Positions 40,395 through 48,963 of a DNA stretch of 64,000 nt are shown here, in pieces. The notes under the pieces were generated by a model that saw only the letters and a program-made list of their open reading frames with translations, was not told the origin of the DNA and did no database searches. The DNA lies in assembly GCF_001937195.1 (NCBI RefSeq), contig NZ_MSDO01000004.1:1-64000 (forward strand), read 5' to 3'. The position numbers and the translations under genes are program-made. The DNA is from Salinicola socius (lineage in GTDB: Bacteria > Pseudomonadota > Gammaproteobacteria > Pseudomonadales > Halomonadaceae). The first letter of the stretch is position 1. The number at the start of each line of letters is the position of its first letter.

Positions 40395-40810
40395 ATACCA
40401 CCCACCTGGACTGGTCGACGTTGCCGGACCTCGAGGCCGAGTTGCGCCTGCTCGAGAAGGCCGAAAGCGAGCGCGTGCTCCGACAGGGCGCCCGGGCCGG
40501 TGCCGGTGTGTTCCGAGATGAGGCTCGCCGGCGGGTGAAGAAGCGCACCGGCAAGCTGGCTAAGAACATCATCAGCGACACCGCCAAGGTCGACAGCCGC
40601 ACGCGAGCGACGGCCGGCGTTAGGGTTCGCGAGGAAGGCAAAGCCAGCAACCCGCGCAACGCCTTCTACTGGAAGTTCATCGAATACGGCACCTCGACGA
40701 TCCCCGCGGCGCCGTTCATTCGCCCCGCATTCGAGACCAAGCAGGAAGAGGCAGCGCGCGCCGTGTTCGTGAAGTGCAACCAGGCCATCGACAAGGTGCT
40801 GACGCGATGA
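40391..40810 (+). CDS. HK97 gp10-like head-tail joining protein
   Basis: A 139-residue protein with GARAGAGVFRDEARRRVKKRTGKLAKNI and AFYWKFIEYGTSTIPAAPFIRPAFE, the gp10 pattern. It is in the usual order between stopper and DUF3168 protein, overlapping both by 4 nt. Confidence 0.93.
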   Translation: MNTTHLDWSTLPDLEAELRLLEKAESERVLRQGARAGAGVFRDEARRRVKKRTGKLAKNIISDTAKVDSRTRATAGVRVREEGKASNPRNAFYWKFIEYGTSTIPAAPFIRPAFETKQEEAARAVFVKCNQAIDKVLTR

Positions 40811-41136
40811 TCGAGTCGAAGATCTATGCCGTGCTCAAGGAACTGCAGGGCGGCCGCGTGTTCCCGCTGATCGCCCCGCAAGGCACGGCGCGGCCCTATC
40901 TGGTCTACATGCTCCCCAGTGACATCACCGAGAAGATGCTCCAGGGCTTCGGCGCGCAGCAGGTCACCGTTCAGGTGGATGCCTACGCCGACACCCTGAT
41001 ATCGGCGAGTCAGGCCGGTGACGAGATCGTCGAAGCATTACTGCCACTCGAGCCGGGCGACATCGAGCGCACGCCCGGATACGAAGAGGACACCGGGCTC
41101 TATCGGCAGACGATAGAAACTCAAATCTGGCTGTAA
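40807..41136 (+). CDS. DUF3168 tail completion protein
   Basis: A 109-residue protein: IYAVLKELQGGRVFPLIAPQGTARPYLVYMLPSD, VQVDAYADTLISASQAGDEIVEAL, ETQIWL. This is the DUF3168 tail terminator-like family. It is the last head-tail joining gene before a terminator. Confidence 0.9.
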   Translation: MIESKIYAVLKELQGGRVFPLIAPQGTARPYLVYMLPSDITEKMLQGFGAQQVTVQVDAYADTLISASQAGDEIVEALLPLEPGDIERTPGYEEDTGLYRQTIETQIWL

Positions 41137-41143
41137 CCCCTAT

Positions 41144-41163
41144 CCCGCCGCCGGCGGGTTTTT
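41144..41163 (+). terminator. Terminator upstream of the tail tube gene
   Basis: A six-base-pair CCCGCC/GGCGGG stem with a GCC loop, then five Ts. It ends 20 nt before the tail tube ATG, immediately ahead of its AGGAGG ribosome site. Confidence 0.75.
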
Positions 41164-41182
41164 CATGCCCAGGAGGCACGAC

Positions 41183-41665
41183 ATGGCAGGAAAAGCGAAG
41201 TTTCAACTCACCGCCGGTACCAGCATCGGGATCACCGAATCGGCCGTTGCGACCATCGAAGAGGTGGCCAGCGCCACCATGCTCGAGATTGGTACGACTC
41301 AGAAAGAGGTCAGCTACACCGGCGGCCAAAAGCAGGACATCGACGTCACGGTCTTGCTGAGCGAAGAGCAGGAGATGGACAACGGACTGGAGGCCCCAGG
41401 CGAGCTTTCTCTTTCCGGCAACTGGCTGCCGAGTGACACCGGCCAAACGTCACTGCGAGCTGCCGATGCCGACAACTCCATCCGAGGCCTGGTGTTGACC
41501 TTCAAGAGCGGGGCCAAGGCGACCATGCTCGTGCAGGTGCGCCAGGAAACGTGGGGCGTGTCGGCCAATGGTGTCGCCACCGGCGGCTTCACGCTGCGGG
41601 TGAAGGGAAAACCGAAGTATGACCCCGCTCCGGCTCAGGATTCGGGCACCGGGACGGGAGAGTAA
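41183..41665 (+). CDS. Major tail tube protein
   Basis: A 160-residue protein: GITESAVATIEEVASATMLEIGTTQKEVSYTGGQKQDIDVTVLLSEEQEM and ATGGFTLRVKGKPKYD. This is the beta-sandwich tube protein pattern of lambda-like siphophages, in the expected place before the chaperone genes. AGGAGG precedes the start. Confidence 0.85.
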   Translation: MAGKAKFQLTAGTSIGITESAVATIEEVASATMLEIGTTQKEVSYTGGQKQDIDVTVLLSEEQEMDNGLEAPGELSLSGNWLPSDTGQTSLRAADADNSIRGLVLTFKSGAKATMLVQVRQETWGVSANGVATGGFTLRVKGKPKYDPAPAQDSGTGTGE

Positions 41666-41668
41666 CCA

Positions 41669-42088
41669 ATGGCGAAATCCCAATCCCCCCAACTCGACCT
41701 GCGAGCGCTGGCGCTTTCTCCATTGGCCGGCTATCGGCATGACACGGCGCCGGTCGAGGAGTGGAAGGGCGCCACAGTCACTCTTCGCGAACCCTCTGCC
41801 GGCGACTGGACGGCCTGGCAGGCCAAGTTGGCAGAGCTGACCGGCGAGGATGTCACGCCGGATAACGTCCAGTCGCTCGCCGATAGCGTCGACGGCACCG
41901 ATCGCACGCTCGATGCCACGTTGCTGGTCCGCGTCCTCTACGACGACAAAGGCCAGCGCGTGTTCGAAGACAAGGACGTGGCCCAGCTTGCCGCCATCTA
42001 TGGTCCGGTACATGACCGGCTGTTGCGCCGCTCCATGGAGATTGGCGGTCTGACCGATGCGCCCCTGGAGCAAGAGGAAAAAAACTGA
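41669..42088 (+). CDS. Tail assembly chaperone (gpG-like)
   Basis: A 139-residue protein with REPSAGDWTAWQAKLAELTGEDVTP and DATLLVRVLYDDKGQRVFEDKDVAQLAAIYGPVHDRLLRRSMEI, typical of siphophage tail chaperones. It ends just after a slippery heptamer, so a longer fusion protein with the downstream frame is expected at low ratio. Confidence 0.9.
   Translation: MAKSQSPQLDLRALALSPLAGYRHDTAPVEEWKGATVTLREPSAGDWTAWQAKLAELTGEDVTPDNVQSLADSVDGTDRTLDATLLVRVLYDDKGQRVFEDKDVAQLAAIYGPVHDRLLRRSMEIGGLTDAPLEQEEKN
42079..42085 (+). promoter_or_regulatory. Programmed -1 frameshift site A AAA AAC
   Basis: The heptamer fits X-XXY-YYZ in the zero frame (GAA AAA AAC), directly before the gpG stop at 42086. A shift back by one nucleotide continues as LTESPGLFFLMTLALRLG into the T domain. 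This is the canonical G/GT mechanism of lambda-like tails. Confidence 0.88.
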
Positions 42089-42393
42089 CCGAGAGCCCCG
42101 GGCTATTCTTCCTCATGACGCTGGCACTTCGACTCGGACGAACTCTCGAGGAGCTGGGCCAGCAAATGACGGCCCGGGAGCTCATGCTCTGGACCGCTTT
42201 CGATAAACAGTCGCCCATCGGTGATCGTCGCGGCGACATTCAGCAGGCCAACACTGCAGCCTCCATCTGTCAGGCGCTGGGCGCCGAGGTGAAGCTGAGC
42301 GACCTGGTGCTGCAGTGGGGTGCTGCTGGCGAGGAAGACGCCGGCAACGATGACGATGCCTTTGAATCACTTTTCGCGGGGCTGGCGGGGTGA
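42085..42393 (+). CDS. T domain of the tail chaperone, made as a -1 frameshift fusion
   Basis: About 102 codons in the -1 frame after gpG. The sequence SPGLFFLMTLALRLGRTLEELGQQMTARELMLWTAF is the usual gpT-like motif, where the region across the shift is conserved. An internal ATG at 42115 exists but has no ribosome site. The full fusion (from 41669) would be about 241 residues. Confidence 0.87.
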   Translation: MTESPGLFFLMTLALRLGRTLEELGQQMTARELMLWTAFDKQSPIGDRRGDIQQANTAASICQALGAEVKLSDLVLQWGAAGEEDAGNDDDAFESLFAGLAG

Positions 42394-42467
42394 TTGTCGC
42401 CCCCTTTCTGGAATCTCGGATTCATAGGTTGCATGATGAAGGCGACACAACTGCGTAGGGGGCAACG

Positions 42468-43049
42468 ATGGCCGAAGTGAACAAAACACGTTACCAGGAT
42501 CTGCAGCGCCGCTTTCAGATTCGAGAATCAAAGCGAGAATCCTACTGGGGAGATCTCGATAAGATGGCGTTTTCGATCCGTTCAGAGTTCGAAGCGTTTC
42601 TTGGCCTAGACAAGCGAGCTGCGTGGGTCAATCGCAGCGAAGGCGAGCACACTCCGTATGTGGATATCGGTCGGTGGAGTGATGCCTATGATCCCGAATT
42701 CGAGAGAGTGCCTATCGGCGCTGGCTTCCCAGGTGAAGATGAGGCGCTGACGTTTGTCATTCGTCTTTGGCTTGAAGCGCCCAACAATCCAAGTTATCGC
42801 GGGTCTCTGGATATGACTTTCTCGCTTGAGAAGTCGCAGGACACCCATTTCGTGTCGATCTACGACGGGAAGGCTGGGAAAGGTGGTCTGAATTTCGACA
42901 AAAACCGCCCCGTGAAGAGCTTTGCCTTTGCATGGGATGATGAGGGTCGAACGATCTTGACGGATGCCATGCACGATATCGTCATGGAGCGTTTGAAGCT
43001 GAGTGACCGAATCGACAGCGAACCCTACGAGGAGCTCGCCGAAGACTGA
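42468..43049 (+). CDS. Protein of unknown function inserted in the tail operon (moron)
   Basis: A 193-residue soluble protein, MAEVNKTRYQDLQRRFQIRESKRESYWGDLDKMAFSIRSEFEAFLGL, with several Trp/Phe and an acidic tail. It is less GC-rich than the tail genes and is followed by its own terminator, between the chaperone and tape measure genes where no structural gene is expected. No family recognised. Confidence 0.7.
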   Translation: MAEVNKTRYQDLQRRFQIRESKRESYWGDLDKMAFSIRSEFEAFLGLDKRAAWVNRSEGEHTPYVDIGRWSDAYDPEFERVPIGAGFPGEDEALTFVIRLWLEAPNNPSYRGSLDMTFSLEKSQDTHFVSIYDGKAGKGGLNFDKNRPVKSFAFAWDDEGRTILTDAMHDIVMERLKLSDRIDSEPYEELAED

Positions 43050-43072
43050 GCATTCATACACCCCCACCCAGA

Positions 43073-43096
43073 CGGCTGCCTCGCGCAGCCGTTTTG
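43073..43096 (+). terminator. Terminator after the 193-residue gene
   Basis: An eight-base-pair ACGGCTGC/GCAGCCGT stem with a five-base loop, then TTT. It lies 23 nt after the stop and separates this gene from the antirepressor unit. Confidence 0.72.
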
Positions 43097-43175
43097 GTAT
43101 CCTGACCCTGTTCTGATCTATTGACGACTACGTCTGCCTGAGCCACTATCTCCTTGTCGCTGCAAAATCAGCGGC

Positions 43176-43336
43176 CGGGATTAGCAGCCCGATCACACGA
43201 AGGCGCACCAAAGCGCTGTCAGCGCTTTTTTTGTGCCCGTCAGTTATGGCGGGTCGTGCGTGGGAGGCTTCGGCCTGCCGGGTTCCTTTGTGTCCGGTCT
43301 GCTAACCCGCGTACGGTCCGCCTCCCAATTTAGCAG
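43176..43336 (+). ncRNA. C4-like antisense RNA region upstream of the antirepressor
   Basis: The stretch CTGCTAACCCGCGTACGGT around 43299-43317 and the flanking CCTCCCA match my memory of the C4 RNA of P1, P7 and P22-like phages. TGGGAGGC (43261-43268) pairs with GCCTCCCA (43320-43327). The element CTGCTAACCCG is complementary to TTAGCAG at 43330-43336 near the antirepressor and to CGGGATTAGCAG at 43176-43187. C4 blocks translation of the antirepressor leader. Exact ends are not known. Confidence 0.7.
43210..43232 (+). terminator. Terminator inside the antirepressor leader
   Basis: An eight-base-pair AAAGCGCT/AGCGCTTT stem with a GTC loop, and a T-run to 43232. It lies upstream of the most C4-like part. 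It could insulate the C4 unit from tail transcription or end a short upstream RNA. Confidence 0.65.
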
Positions 43337-43371
43337 TTGGTGGTGGACTCCAAGCACAAAGGAGAATCACC

Positions 43372-44352
43372 ATGGCTACGCAGGCCGCTGCAGTAATTCC
43401 GTTCCAGTTCGAAGCCCTCGAAGTTCGCACTCTGTTGATTGACGATCAGCCATGGTTTGTTGCCATGGATGTCGCTGCCGTGTTGCTGTATTCAGATTCA
43501 CAGGCGATGACGCGAAAACTCGAAGAGGATGAAATTCAAAACCGACAAATCGTCGGTTTCGGGAATCGGGGCGCAACGCTGATCAACGAGTCAGGCCTTT
43601 ACTCCGCGATCCTTCGGAGCCGAAAAGCTGAGGCTAAGCGCTTCAAGAAGTGGGTGACCGCCGAGGTGCTTCCGACCATTCGCAAGACTGGCGGCTACCA
43701 GGCCGAGACGATCGGCGGCGAGACCATTGGCACCGATGGCCTCAAGATCCTGCGGGAACTGATCGGCAAGAAGGTGCGCGTGTTGCCGCACAGCGCCCGC
43801 AACAGCGCCCAACACCGGCTCTGGAATTTGCTACACACCCGCTTCAACGTGCCCAAGGCCGAGATGATCGCAGCCAATGACTTCGACGCTGCTGCCAACT
43901 TCGTCGGCCAGTGGGCCATCGAAGGCGAATACCTGGAGCGAGCCCGGCCGCCGGGAGAGACAATGGTGATCAACTTCCCCAAGCGCCAGCAGGCGTTGGA
44001 TTTCACACCTACCGGGCTCTATGGCAACGAAGCCTGGAAGAATGATCTGAGTCTGTTGATGGCCGAACTTCGCCACGCCGCCAGGAACGGCAATACACTT
44101 CGCGTCGAGAATGTTGAAGGGCCGCTCGAGGAGATGCTGGCGCTTCGCCACTTCCTGGAAATCGCCGAAGGGGGCTTGTCACCCAGAAACCGGCAATTGC
44201 TAGCAGGCAAAGCCAACGCGCTGGAGTGCGCCTTCGTTCAGCGTGTTGGGCCAGCGCTCAAGCTGCTGGACTCAAAACTCTACGGCGACATGCGAGAACA
44301 CATTGGCGTGCTGGCGCGCTACTTACGGCAAGGCAGTTCCTTGTCTGCCTAA
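43372..44352 (+). CDS. Phage antirepressor, BRO-N domain
   Basis: A 326-residue protein. The N-terminal BRO domain (residues about 8-110) has FQFEALEVRTLLIDDQPWFVAMDVAAVL, LINESGLYSAILRSRKAEAKRFKKWVTAEVLPTIRKTGGY. The C-terminal part is distinct, with HSARNSAQHRLWNLLHTRFNVPKAEMI. AAAGGAG precedes the ATG. The C4-like region upstream implies RNA-level control. It would counter a repressor and so promote lysis or control superinfection. Confidence 0.92.
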   Translation: MATQAAAVIPFQFEALEVRTLLIDDQPWFVAMDVAAVLLYSDSQAMTRKLEEDEIQNRQIVGFGNRGATLINESGLYSAILRSRKAEAKRFKKWVTAEVLPTIRKTGGYQAETIGGETIGTDGLKILRELIGKKVRVLPHSARNSAQHRLWNLLHTRFNVPKAEMIAANDFDAAANFVGQWAIEGEYLERARPPGETMVINFPKRQQALDFTPTGLYGNEAWKNDLSLLMAELRHAARNGNTLRVENVEGPLEEMLALRHFLEIAEGGLSPRNRQLLAGKANALECAFVQRVGPALKLLDSKLYGDMREHIGVLARYLRQGSSLSA

Positions 44353-44417
44353 TGTTCGCTCAAGGCGTACTCCCAGCCAGCCGATAGCCTGAATAGGAAA
44401 CACTGGCTGGGGAAAAC

Positions 44418-44657
44418 ATGGCCGACTACTGCCAAACGTGCTCGATCAAGGTTCACGGGCGCGATCACCAAGACCTGGCTCGCTTATGCAAGCCGGGCGA
44501 AACCGTTTGGGAGCTTTGCGAAGGCTGCGGTGATGTGGTTGAGTTGGATCACGCTGGTAGGCGTATTGACCATAAAAAGCGTGATCAGGGAACTCATGAT
44601 GAAGTTAAAAACACTATTATTGGCCGCCTTATTTCCATGTTTCGCACTCGCAGATGA
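44418..44657 (+). CDS. Small zinc-ribbon protein
   Basis: A 79-residue protein: CQTCSIKVHGRDHQDLARLC and CEGCGDVVELDHAGRRI form two CxxC pairs. It follows the antirepressor and overlaps the next secreted-protein gene by about 60 nt in another frame. It resembles small host-interaction cargo; function unknown. Confidence 0.6.
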   Translation: MADYCQTCSIKVHGRDHQDLARLCKPGETVWELCEGCGDVVELDHAGRRIDHKKRDQGTHDEVKNTIIGRLISMFRTRR

Positions 44658-44988
44658 TCTTGACAACGACCAAGCAATAGCTCTTTTCAAGAGTAACAAG
44701 GAAGATATTGGGATCTTGGCGAACATGGCCCGGAACTGCAGTGATACTTTGGATGACGGTCTGTTCAATTTGGCCGAGCGTCGTTGTCTGCCATTCATGA
44801 AGTCTTTCTTCGAATTCTATGCAACGGTGAAGCCTGCAGTAGATTTCTCGAATGAAAGCTATGAGGGCGGTATTCCGCAGTTTTGCGCCCAAGACGATGA
44901 GCTTGGTGATATATGTGGAGATATGGCAACGATAATGCTCGCTTATAGCAAAACCATAAAGGCCGAGCGCTTAGGTGCTTTTGAATAG
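44596..44988 (+). CDS. Secreted protein of unknown function (moron)
   Basis: A 130-residue protein with a Sec signal (MMKLKTLLLAALFPCFALADD) and a helical mature domain with four cysteines, probably two disulfides (NCSDTL, RRCLPF, FCAQDD, DICGDM). It is AT-richer than the tail genes. A periplasmic protein expressed from the antirepressor-linked cargo could act in superinfection exclusion; that is speculation. Confidence 0.65.
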   Translation: MMKLKTLLLAALFPCFALADDLDNDQAIALFKSNKEDIGILANMARNCSDTLDDGLFNLAERRCLPFMKSFFEFYATVKPAVDFSNESYEGGIPQFCAQDDELGDICGDMATIMLAYSKTIKAERLGAFE

Positions 44989-45008
44989 TTGGTAGAAAAT
45001 AATTCACG

Positions 45009-45030
45009 ACCCGCTTCGGCGGGTTTTTTT
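45009..45030 (+). terminator. Terminator upstream of the tape measure gene
   Basis: A six-base-pair ACCCGC/GCGGGT stem with a TTCG loop, followed by a run of seven Ts counting the last stem base (45024-45030). It ends 17 nt before the tape measure ATG and closes the antirepressor-cargo unit. Confidence 0.82.
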
Positions 45031-45047
45031 ATGCCCGGAGAAACTGC

Positions 45048-48000
45048 ATGGCATCTTCACTTCGTGAGCTGATCGTCCGCATCAGTGCGGACTCGAGCCA
45101 GTACCAGCGTGAGATGAGCCGTGCCTCTCGCATGGGCAGTGACTATTACAAGAGCATCGAAGGTGGCGCTCGCCGTGCCGATGCCGCGATGCGTCGTAAT
45201 CAACAGCAGCTCGAGGCGGTGCGTGCGTCCATGGGCGCTGCGCGGCAACAGGCGGTCGCGTTCTTCGCGGCCTATGCCGGTATCGAGAGTGCTCGCGGCA
45301 TCGTGCGCCAGGCCGACGCGTGGAAGAACACCAGCGCCCGTATCAAGTTGGCGACGCAGGATCAACGAGAGTTCACCCAGGCCCAGACGGGTTTGCTCGA
45401 GCTATCGAATCAGACCCGCACGTCTTTTGAGGCCAACGCCAACCTGTTCGCCCGTTCAGCCCAGTCGGTGCGGGATTACGGCGGCTCGGTGGAAGACGCG
45501 CTCGGCCTGACCGAATCAATCGCGCTGGGCCTGCGCCTCTCGGGTGCGACAGCAGAGGAATCCAGCTCGGTCATCACTCAGCTCTCGCAGGCGCTAGCCT
45601 CCGGTGTGCTGCGGGGTGAAGAGTTCAACGCCATCAACGAGTCTGGCGGACGCGCTGCGCAAGCACTCGCGGATGGTCTCGGCGTAGCCCGTGGTGAGCT
45701 CCGCGCGATGGCGGAAGCCGGACAGCTGACGACGGGCCGCGTTCTGCAGGCCATGACCAGTCAGCTGGGCACGCTGCGCAAAGAAGCGTCCACGCTTCCC
45801 GATACCGTCGGATCCAGTATTCAGGTGCTGAACAACCAGTGGACCGCCTACGTCGGTCGTCAGGATGCGGCCACCGGTGCCACTCAGGTCATGTCGACCG
45901 CGATTCTCGGCCTTTCAGACAACCTCGATACGATCGCCAATGCGGCGGTAGCCGTTGGCGCTGGTGGGCTGGCTGCTTACTTCACCAAGGTCAGTCGTTC
46001 CGTTGGCGGTGCGACTGTTGACGTCCTCAAGGGGGCCAGAGCGCAAGTAGCTATGGCATCCGCGCAGCGCGAGGCCGCAGCCAGTACGTTGCAAAATGTG
46101 CAGGCAGAGAAAGCTAACGCGCTGGCGGCCCAGCAGTCGCTGCTGTCTCAGCTGAAATTAGCCCAAACCGAGCAGCAACGAGTACGGATTCGCCAACAAC
46201 TCTCTGTGAACAGCTCGGTATTGTCTGAAGCGTTGAGGCTTGAAGCCGCGAATACGACTGCTTTGGCAACTGCGACAAGCCGGCTTAACACTGTCACCTC
46301 AGTAGCTCGACGCGTTGGATCGGGACTGCTTGGCATTCTCGGTGGCCCCGCCGGCCTCGTTGGTATCGTCGCCTCGGTGGCCGCCGGATGGCTGCTGTAC
46401 CGAGACAACACGCAGGAAGCGGCCGGCGCCAACGTCGATATGTCGGCGACGCTGGATGATCTCCGCACTAAATTCCGCGCACTCAACGATGACCAGCAGC
46501 GTGCCGAGTTGGTCGCGTGGGGGCAGAGGCAGCGCGAGGAAAGCGAAAAAGCACAACAGGCCTACGACGAACTTCGTGAGTCGATCGCGGAAACGTTCAG
46601 CGGCCAATTTGGTCAGCGGGTGGCAAGCGAGTTTGACGCGGCGAGAGCTAGCGGAGAGTCGTTATCGGATGTCGTATCGCGTATTCAGGAGCGTTACGGC
46701 CTCAGTGACGAGCAGACCGAGTCCTGGCTGATCCTGGCGGGCAACATTGCTGATGCCGATGAGGCAGCCAAGAAAGCCGCGCGGCGCCAAGACGCCCTGA
46801 GTGGCGCCCTGGTGCAGGTCAGTGAAACCGCTATTCGTGCATCGCGCGCGCTGGCAGGCCTCAACGATACCGCCAACGAAGGCCCGAGCGATAAGGTTCT
46901 TGGAAAGTGGCGCACGTTCAACGAGCGACTGCGCGACCAGATGGCCGCGCTTCGTGACTCGTCCGAGATCGGCGGGGCATCGCGAGAACTCGACAGTCTC
47001 GGTATCGATGACTCGGTACTGCGTGGATACACGCTCTTTCAAGCTTCTCAGCTCGATGCGCTCCGGCAACAGCAGGATGCTCGCAAGGAAGCGGCTGCCG
47101 AGGCCAAGCGCGTAGCCGATGAGGCGATCCGCAACGCACAGCGCGTGTCACAGGCTTATGCCCAGCAGCAGGCAGGTCTCGAGCGAGAAATCGCTCTCTA
47201 CGGCGATACCAGCCGTGCAGCGGCGATGCTCTACGAAACGCAGCAGGGCAGCCTTCAAGAACTGAGCGATGCACAAAAACGTCGCTTGGTGGATCTGGCT
47301 GGCGAGCTCGACATGATCGAGCAGAAGCGAGAGGCCGAGAAAGGCTATCGGGACATGGTCGTCTCGCTTTATACCGATCAGGAAAAGCAGTTCGACCAGA
47401 CCCAGAAGCGATTCGAGCAACTGCAGAAATGGCGTGATTCCGGCGCGATCAGTGATCAGGAGTTCGGGGGCACCTCAACTCGAGCGTTCAACGCGGCATT
47501 CACGGAAGCGCCGAAATTCTCCGGCCTTAGCCCGGAAGTCGGCGGGGCCAGCAGTGATCTCTATCGAGTCGAGGACCAGCGCAAACAGCTTCAAGAGTGG
47601 CATGACGAACAACTCGAAATGCTGGAGTCGCTGAACGAAGCAAAGCTGGGTGGGGTGGAGGACTACCTGACCAAGAAGCAGAAAATCGAGGCGGAATACG
47701 CCGCGCAGTCTGATCAGATTTCCAAAGCCACAGCCTACGCTCAGATCGGCGTATTCAGTGAGATGACCAGCTCCGCCGCCGATCTCCTGAAAGGGTTGGG
47801 CGAAGAATCATCGGCGGCCTACAAGACGATGTTCCTCGCCAGCAAGGCAGCTGCAGTCGCGCAAGCGATCATCAGCACCGAGGTGGCCGCGAATAAGGCG
47901 CTTGAGCTCGGCCCGATCCTCGGCATACCGGCATCCGCTGTGATTCGCGGCCTCGGTTACGCTTCAGCGGGCGTCATAGCTGGAACGGCTATAGCCGGGT

Positions 48001-48371
48001 TTTCCAAGGGTGGTTACACCGGGGACGGTGGAAAGTATGACCCTGCGGGTGTTGTCCACGCTGGCGAGTACGTGCTGCGGCAGGAGGTCGTGAATCAGCC
48101 AGGCATGCGTGACTACCTCGACCAGCTCAACGCTCGGGGGTATGCCTCAGGTGGTCTCGTCACGCCGGCGAGCGGGCCAAAAGTAACCGCTGCATCGGAC
48201 AGCGCCAGATCCTCTTCTTTATCCCCCCCTATCGTCAACGTCGACGCCCGTGGTGCCACCGACCCAGCCGCCATCCGTCGCGCCGCCGAGCAAGGAGCCG
48301 AGATGGGTTATCGGCGTGTCTTTGAAGATGCCAAAGAAAATGGGCCTATCCGGCGAAAGCTAGGGGTATGA
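45048..48371 (+). CDS. Tail tape measure protein
   Basis: A 1107-residue protein. The N terminus ASSLRELIVRISADSSQYQREMSRASRMG and the TMP domain (residues about 75-270, with LSQALASGVLRGEEFNAINESGGRAAQALADGLGVARGELRAM) are typical. Long coiled coils and hydrophobic segments follow (about 420-445 and 960-1000), and a C-terminal GFSKGGYTGDGGKYDPAGVVHAGEYVL motif ends it. It sets tail length, predicted near 160 nm if the usual ratio holds. Confidence 0.96.
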   Translation: MASSLRELIVRISADSSQYQREMSRASRMGSDYYKSIEGGARRADAAMRRNQQQLEAVRASMGAARQQAVAFFAAYAGIESARGIVRQADAWKNTSARIKLATQDQREFTQAQTGLLELSNQTRTSFEANANLFARSAQSVRDYGGSVEDALGLTESIALGLRLSGATAEESSSVITQLSQALASGVLRGEEFNAINESGGRAAQALADGLGVARGELRAMAEAGQLTTGRVLQAMTSQLGTLRKEASTLPDTVGSSIQVLNNQWTAYVGRQDAATGATQVMSTAILGLSDNLDTIANAAVAVGAGGLAAYFTKVSRSVGGATVDVLKGARAQVAMASAQREAAASTLQNVQAEKANALAAQQSLLSQLKLAQTEQQRVRIRQQLSVNSSVLSEALRLEAANTTALATATSRLNTVTSVARRVGSGLLGILGGPAGLVGIVASVAAGWLLYRDNTQEAAGANVDMSATLDDLRTKFRALNDDQQRAELVAWGQRQREESEKAQQAYDELRESIAETFSGQFGQRVASEFDAARASGESLSDVVSRIQERYGLSDEQTESWLILAGNIADADEAAKKAARRQDALSGALVQVSETAIRASRALAGLNDTANEGPSDKVLGKWRTFNERLRDQMAALRDSSEIGGASRELDSLGIDDSVLRGYTLFQASQLDALRQQQDARKEAAAEAKRVADEAIRNAQRVSQAYAQQQAGLEREIALYGDTSRAAAMLYETQQGSLQELSDAQKRRLVDLAGELDMIEQKREAEKGYRDMVVSLYTDQEKQFDQTQKRFEQLQKWRDSGAISDQEFGGTSTRAFNAAFTEAPKFSGLSPEVGGASSDLYRVEDQRKQLQEWHDEQLEMLESLNEAKLGGVEDYLTKKQKIEAEYAAQSDQISKATAYAQIGVFSEMTSSAADLLKGLGEESSAAYKTMFLASKAAAVAQAIISTEVAANKALELGPILGIPASAVIRGLGYASAGVIAGTAIAGFSKGGYTGDGGKYDPAGVVHAGEYVLRQEVVNQPGMRDYLDQLNARGYASGGLVTPASGPKVTAASDSARSSSLSPPIVNVDARGATDPAAIRRAAEQGAEMGYRRVFEDAKENGPIRRKLGV

Positions 48372-48381
48372 GGAGATCCGC

Positions 48382-48963
48382 ATGATCGAATGGCCCGAAG
48401 GCCTCACGCCGTACAAGATGGACTGGGGCCGGGTGTTCAATAACCGCGGCTTCACCTCCACGTTCACGAAGTCGCAGCAGATTCGTACCTACCCGGGCGC
48501 TTACTTCCAGTGCTCGCTGCAGTTTCGCAACCTGTTCGAAGCCGACGAGCGTCGACTGACCACGTTCATCGGTGAGCTGCAGGGCATGGCCGGCACGTTC
48601 AAGCTCTACCCCTGGCGCCGATCCCGTGCAGCAGCCGCCGGTACCGCCCGCGTCAATGGCAACGGCAACGCCGCTGGTACCGTCCCCAGCCGGGGTTGGA
48701 AGCCCAGCACCAAGGTGCTTGCCGCCGGCGATTACATCACGATCAACGACCAGCTCCTCGAGGTGTTGAAGGATGTGATCAGCAACACCCAGGGCAACGC
48801 GACGATCAACGTCTCGCCCTGGCTGCGGTTGCCGCCGTCCGACGGTACCGAGATCAACTACACCAAACCCTATGCCGTCATGCGGCTGACCAGCGATGAA
48901 CAGGGCATGTCCATCGAGCCACTGATCGCCGGCGGCACGCTCGACTGCCGGGAGGCGTTCTGA
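48382..48963 (+). CDS. Minor tail protein (DUF2460/distal tail-like)
   Basis: A 193-residue protein: YKMDWGRVFNNRGFTSTFTKSQQIRTYPGAYFQCSLQFRNLFEADERRLTTFIGELQGM, a beta-rich tail-hub pattern. It follows the tape measure and overlaps the next gene by 1 nt. It probably forms part of the baseplate ring. Family placement is by position and general pattern. Confidence 0.7.
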   Translation: MIEWPEGLTPYKMDWGRVFNNRGFTSTFTKSQQIRTYPGAYFQCSLQFRNLFEADERRLTTFIGELQGMAGTFKLYPWRRSRAAAAGTARVNGNGNAAGTVPSRGWKPSTKVLAAGDYITINDQLLEVLKDVISNTQGNATINVSPWLRLPPSDGTEINYTKPYAVMRLTSDEQGMSIEPLIAGGTLDCREAF

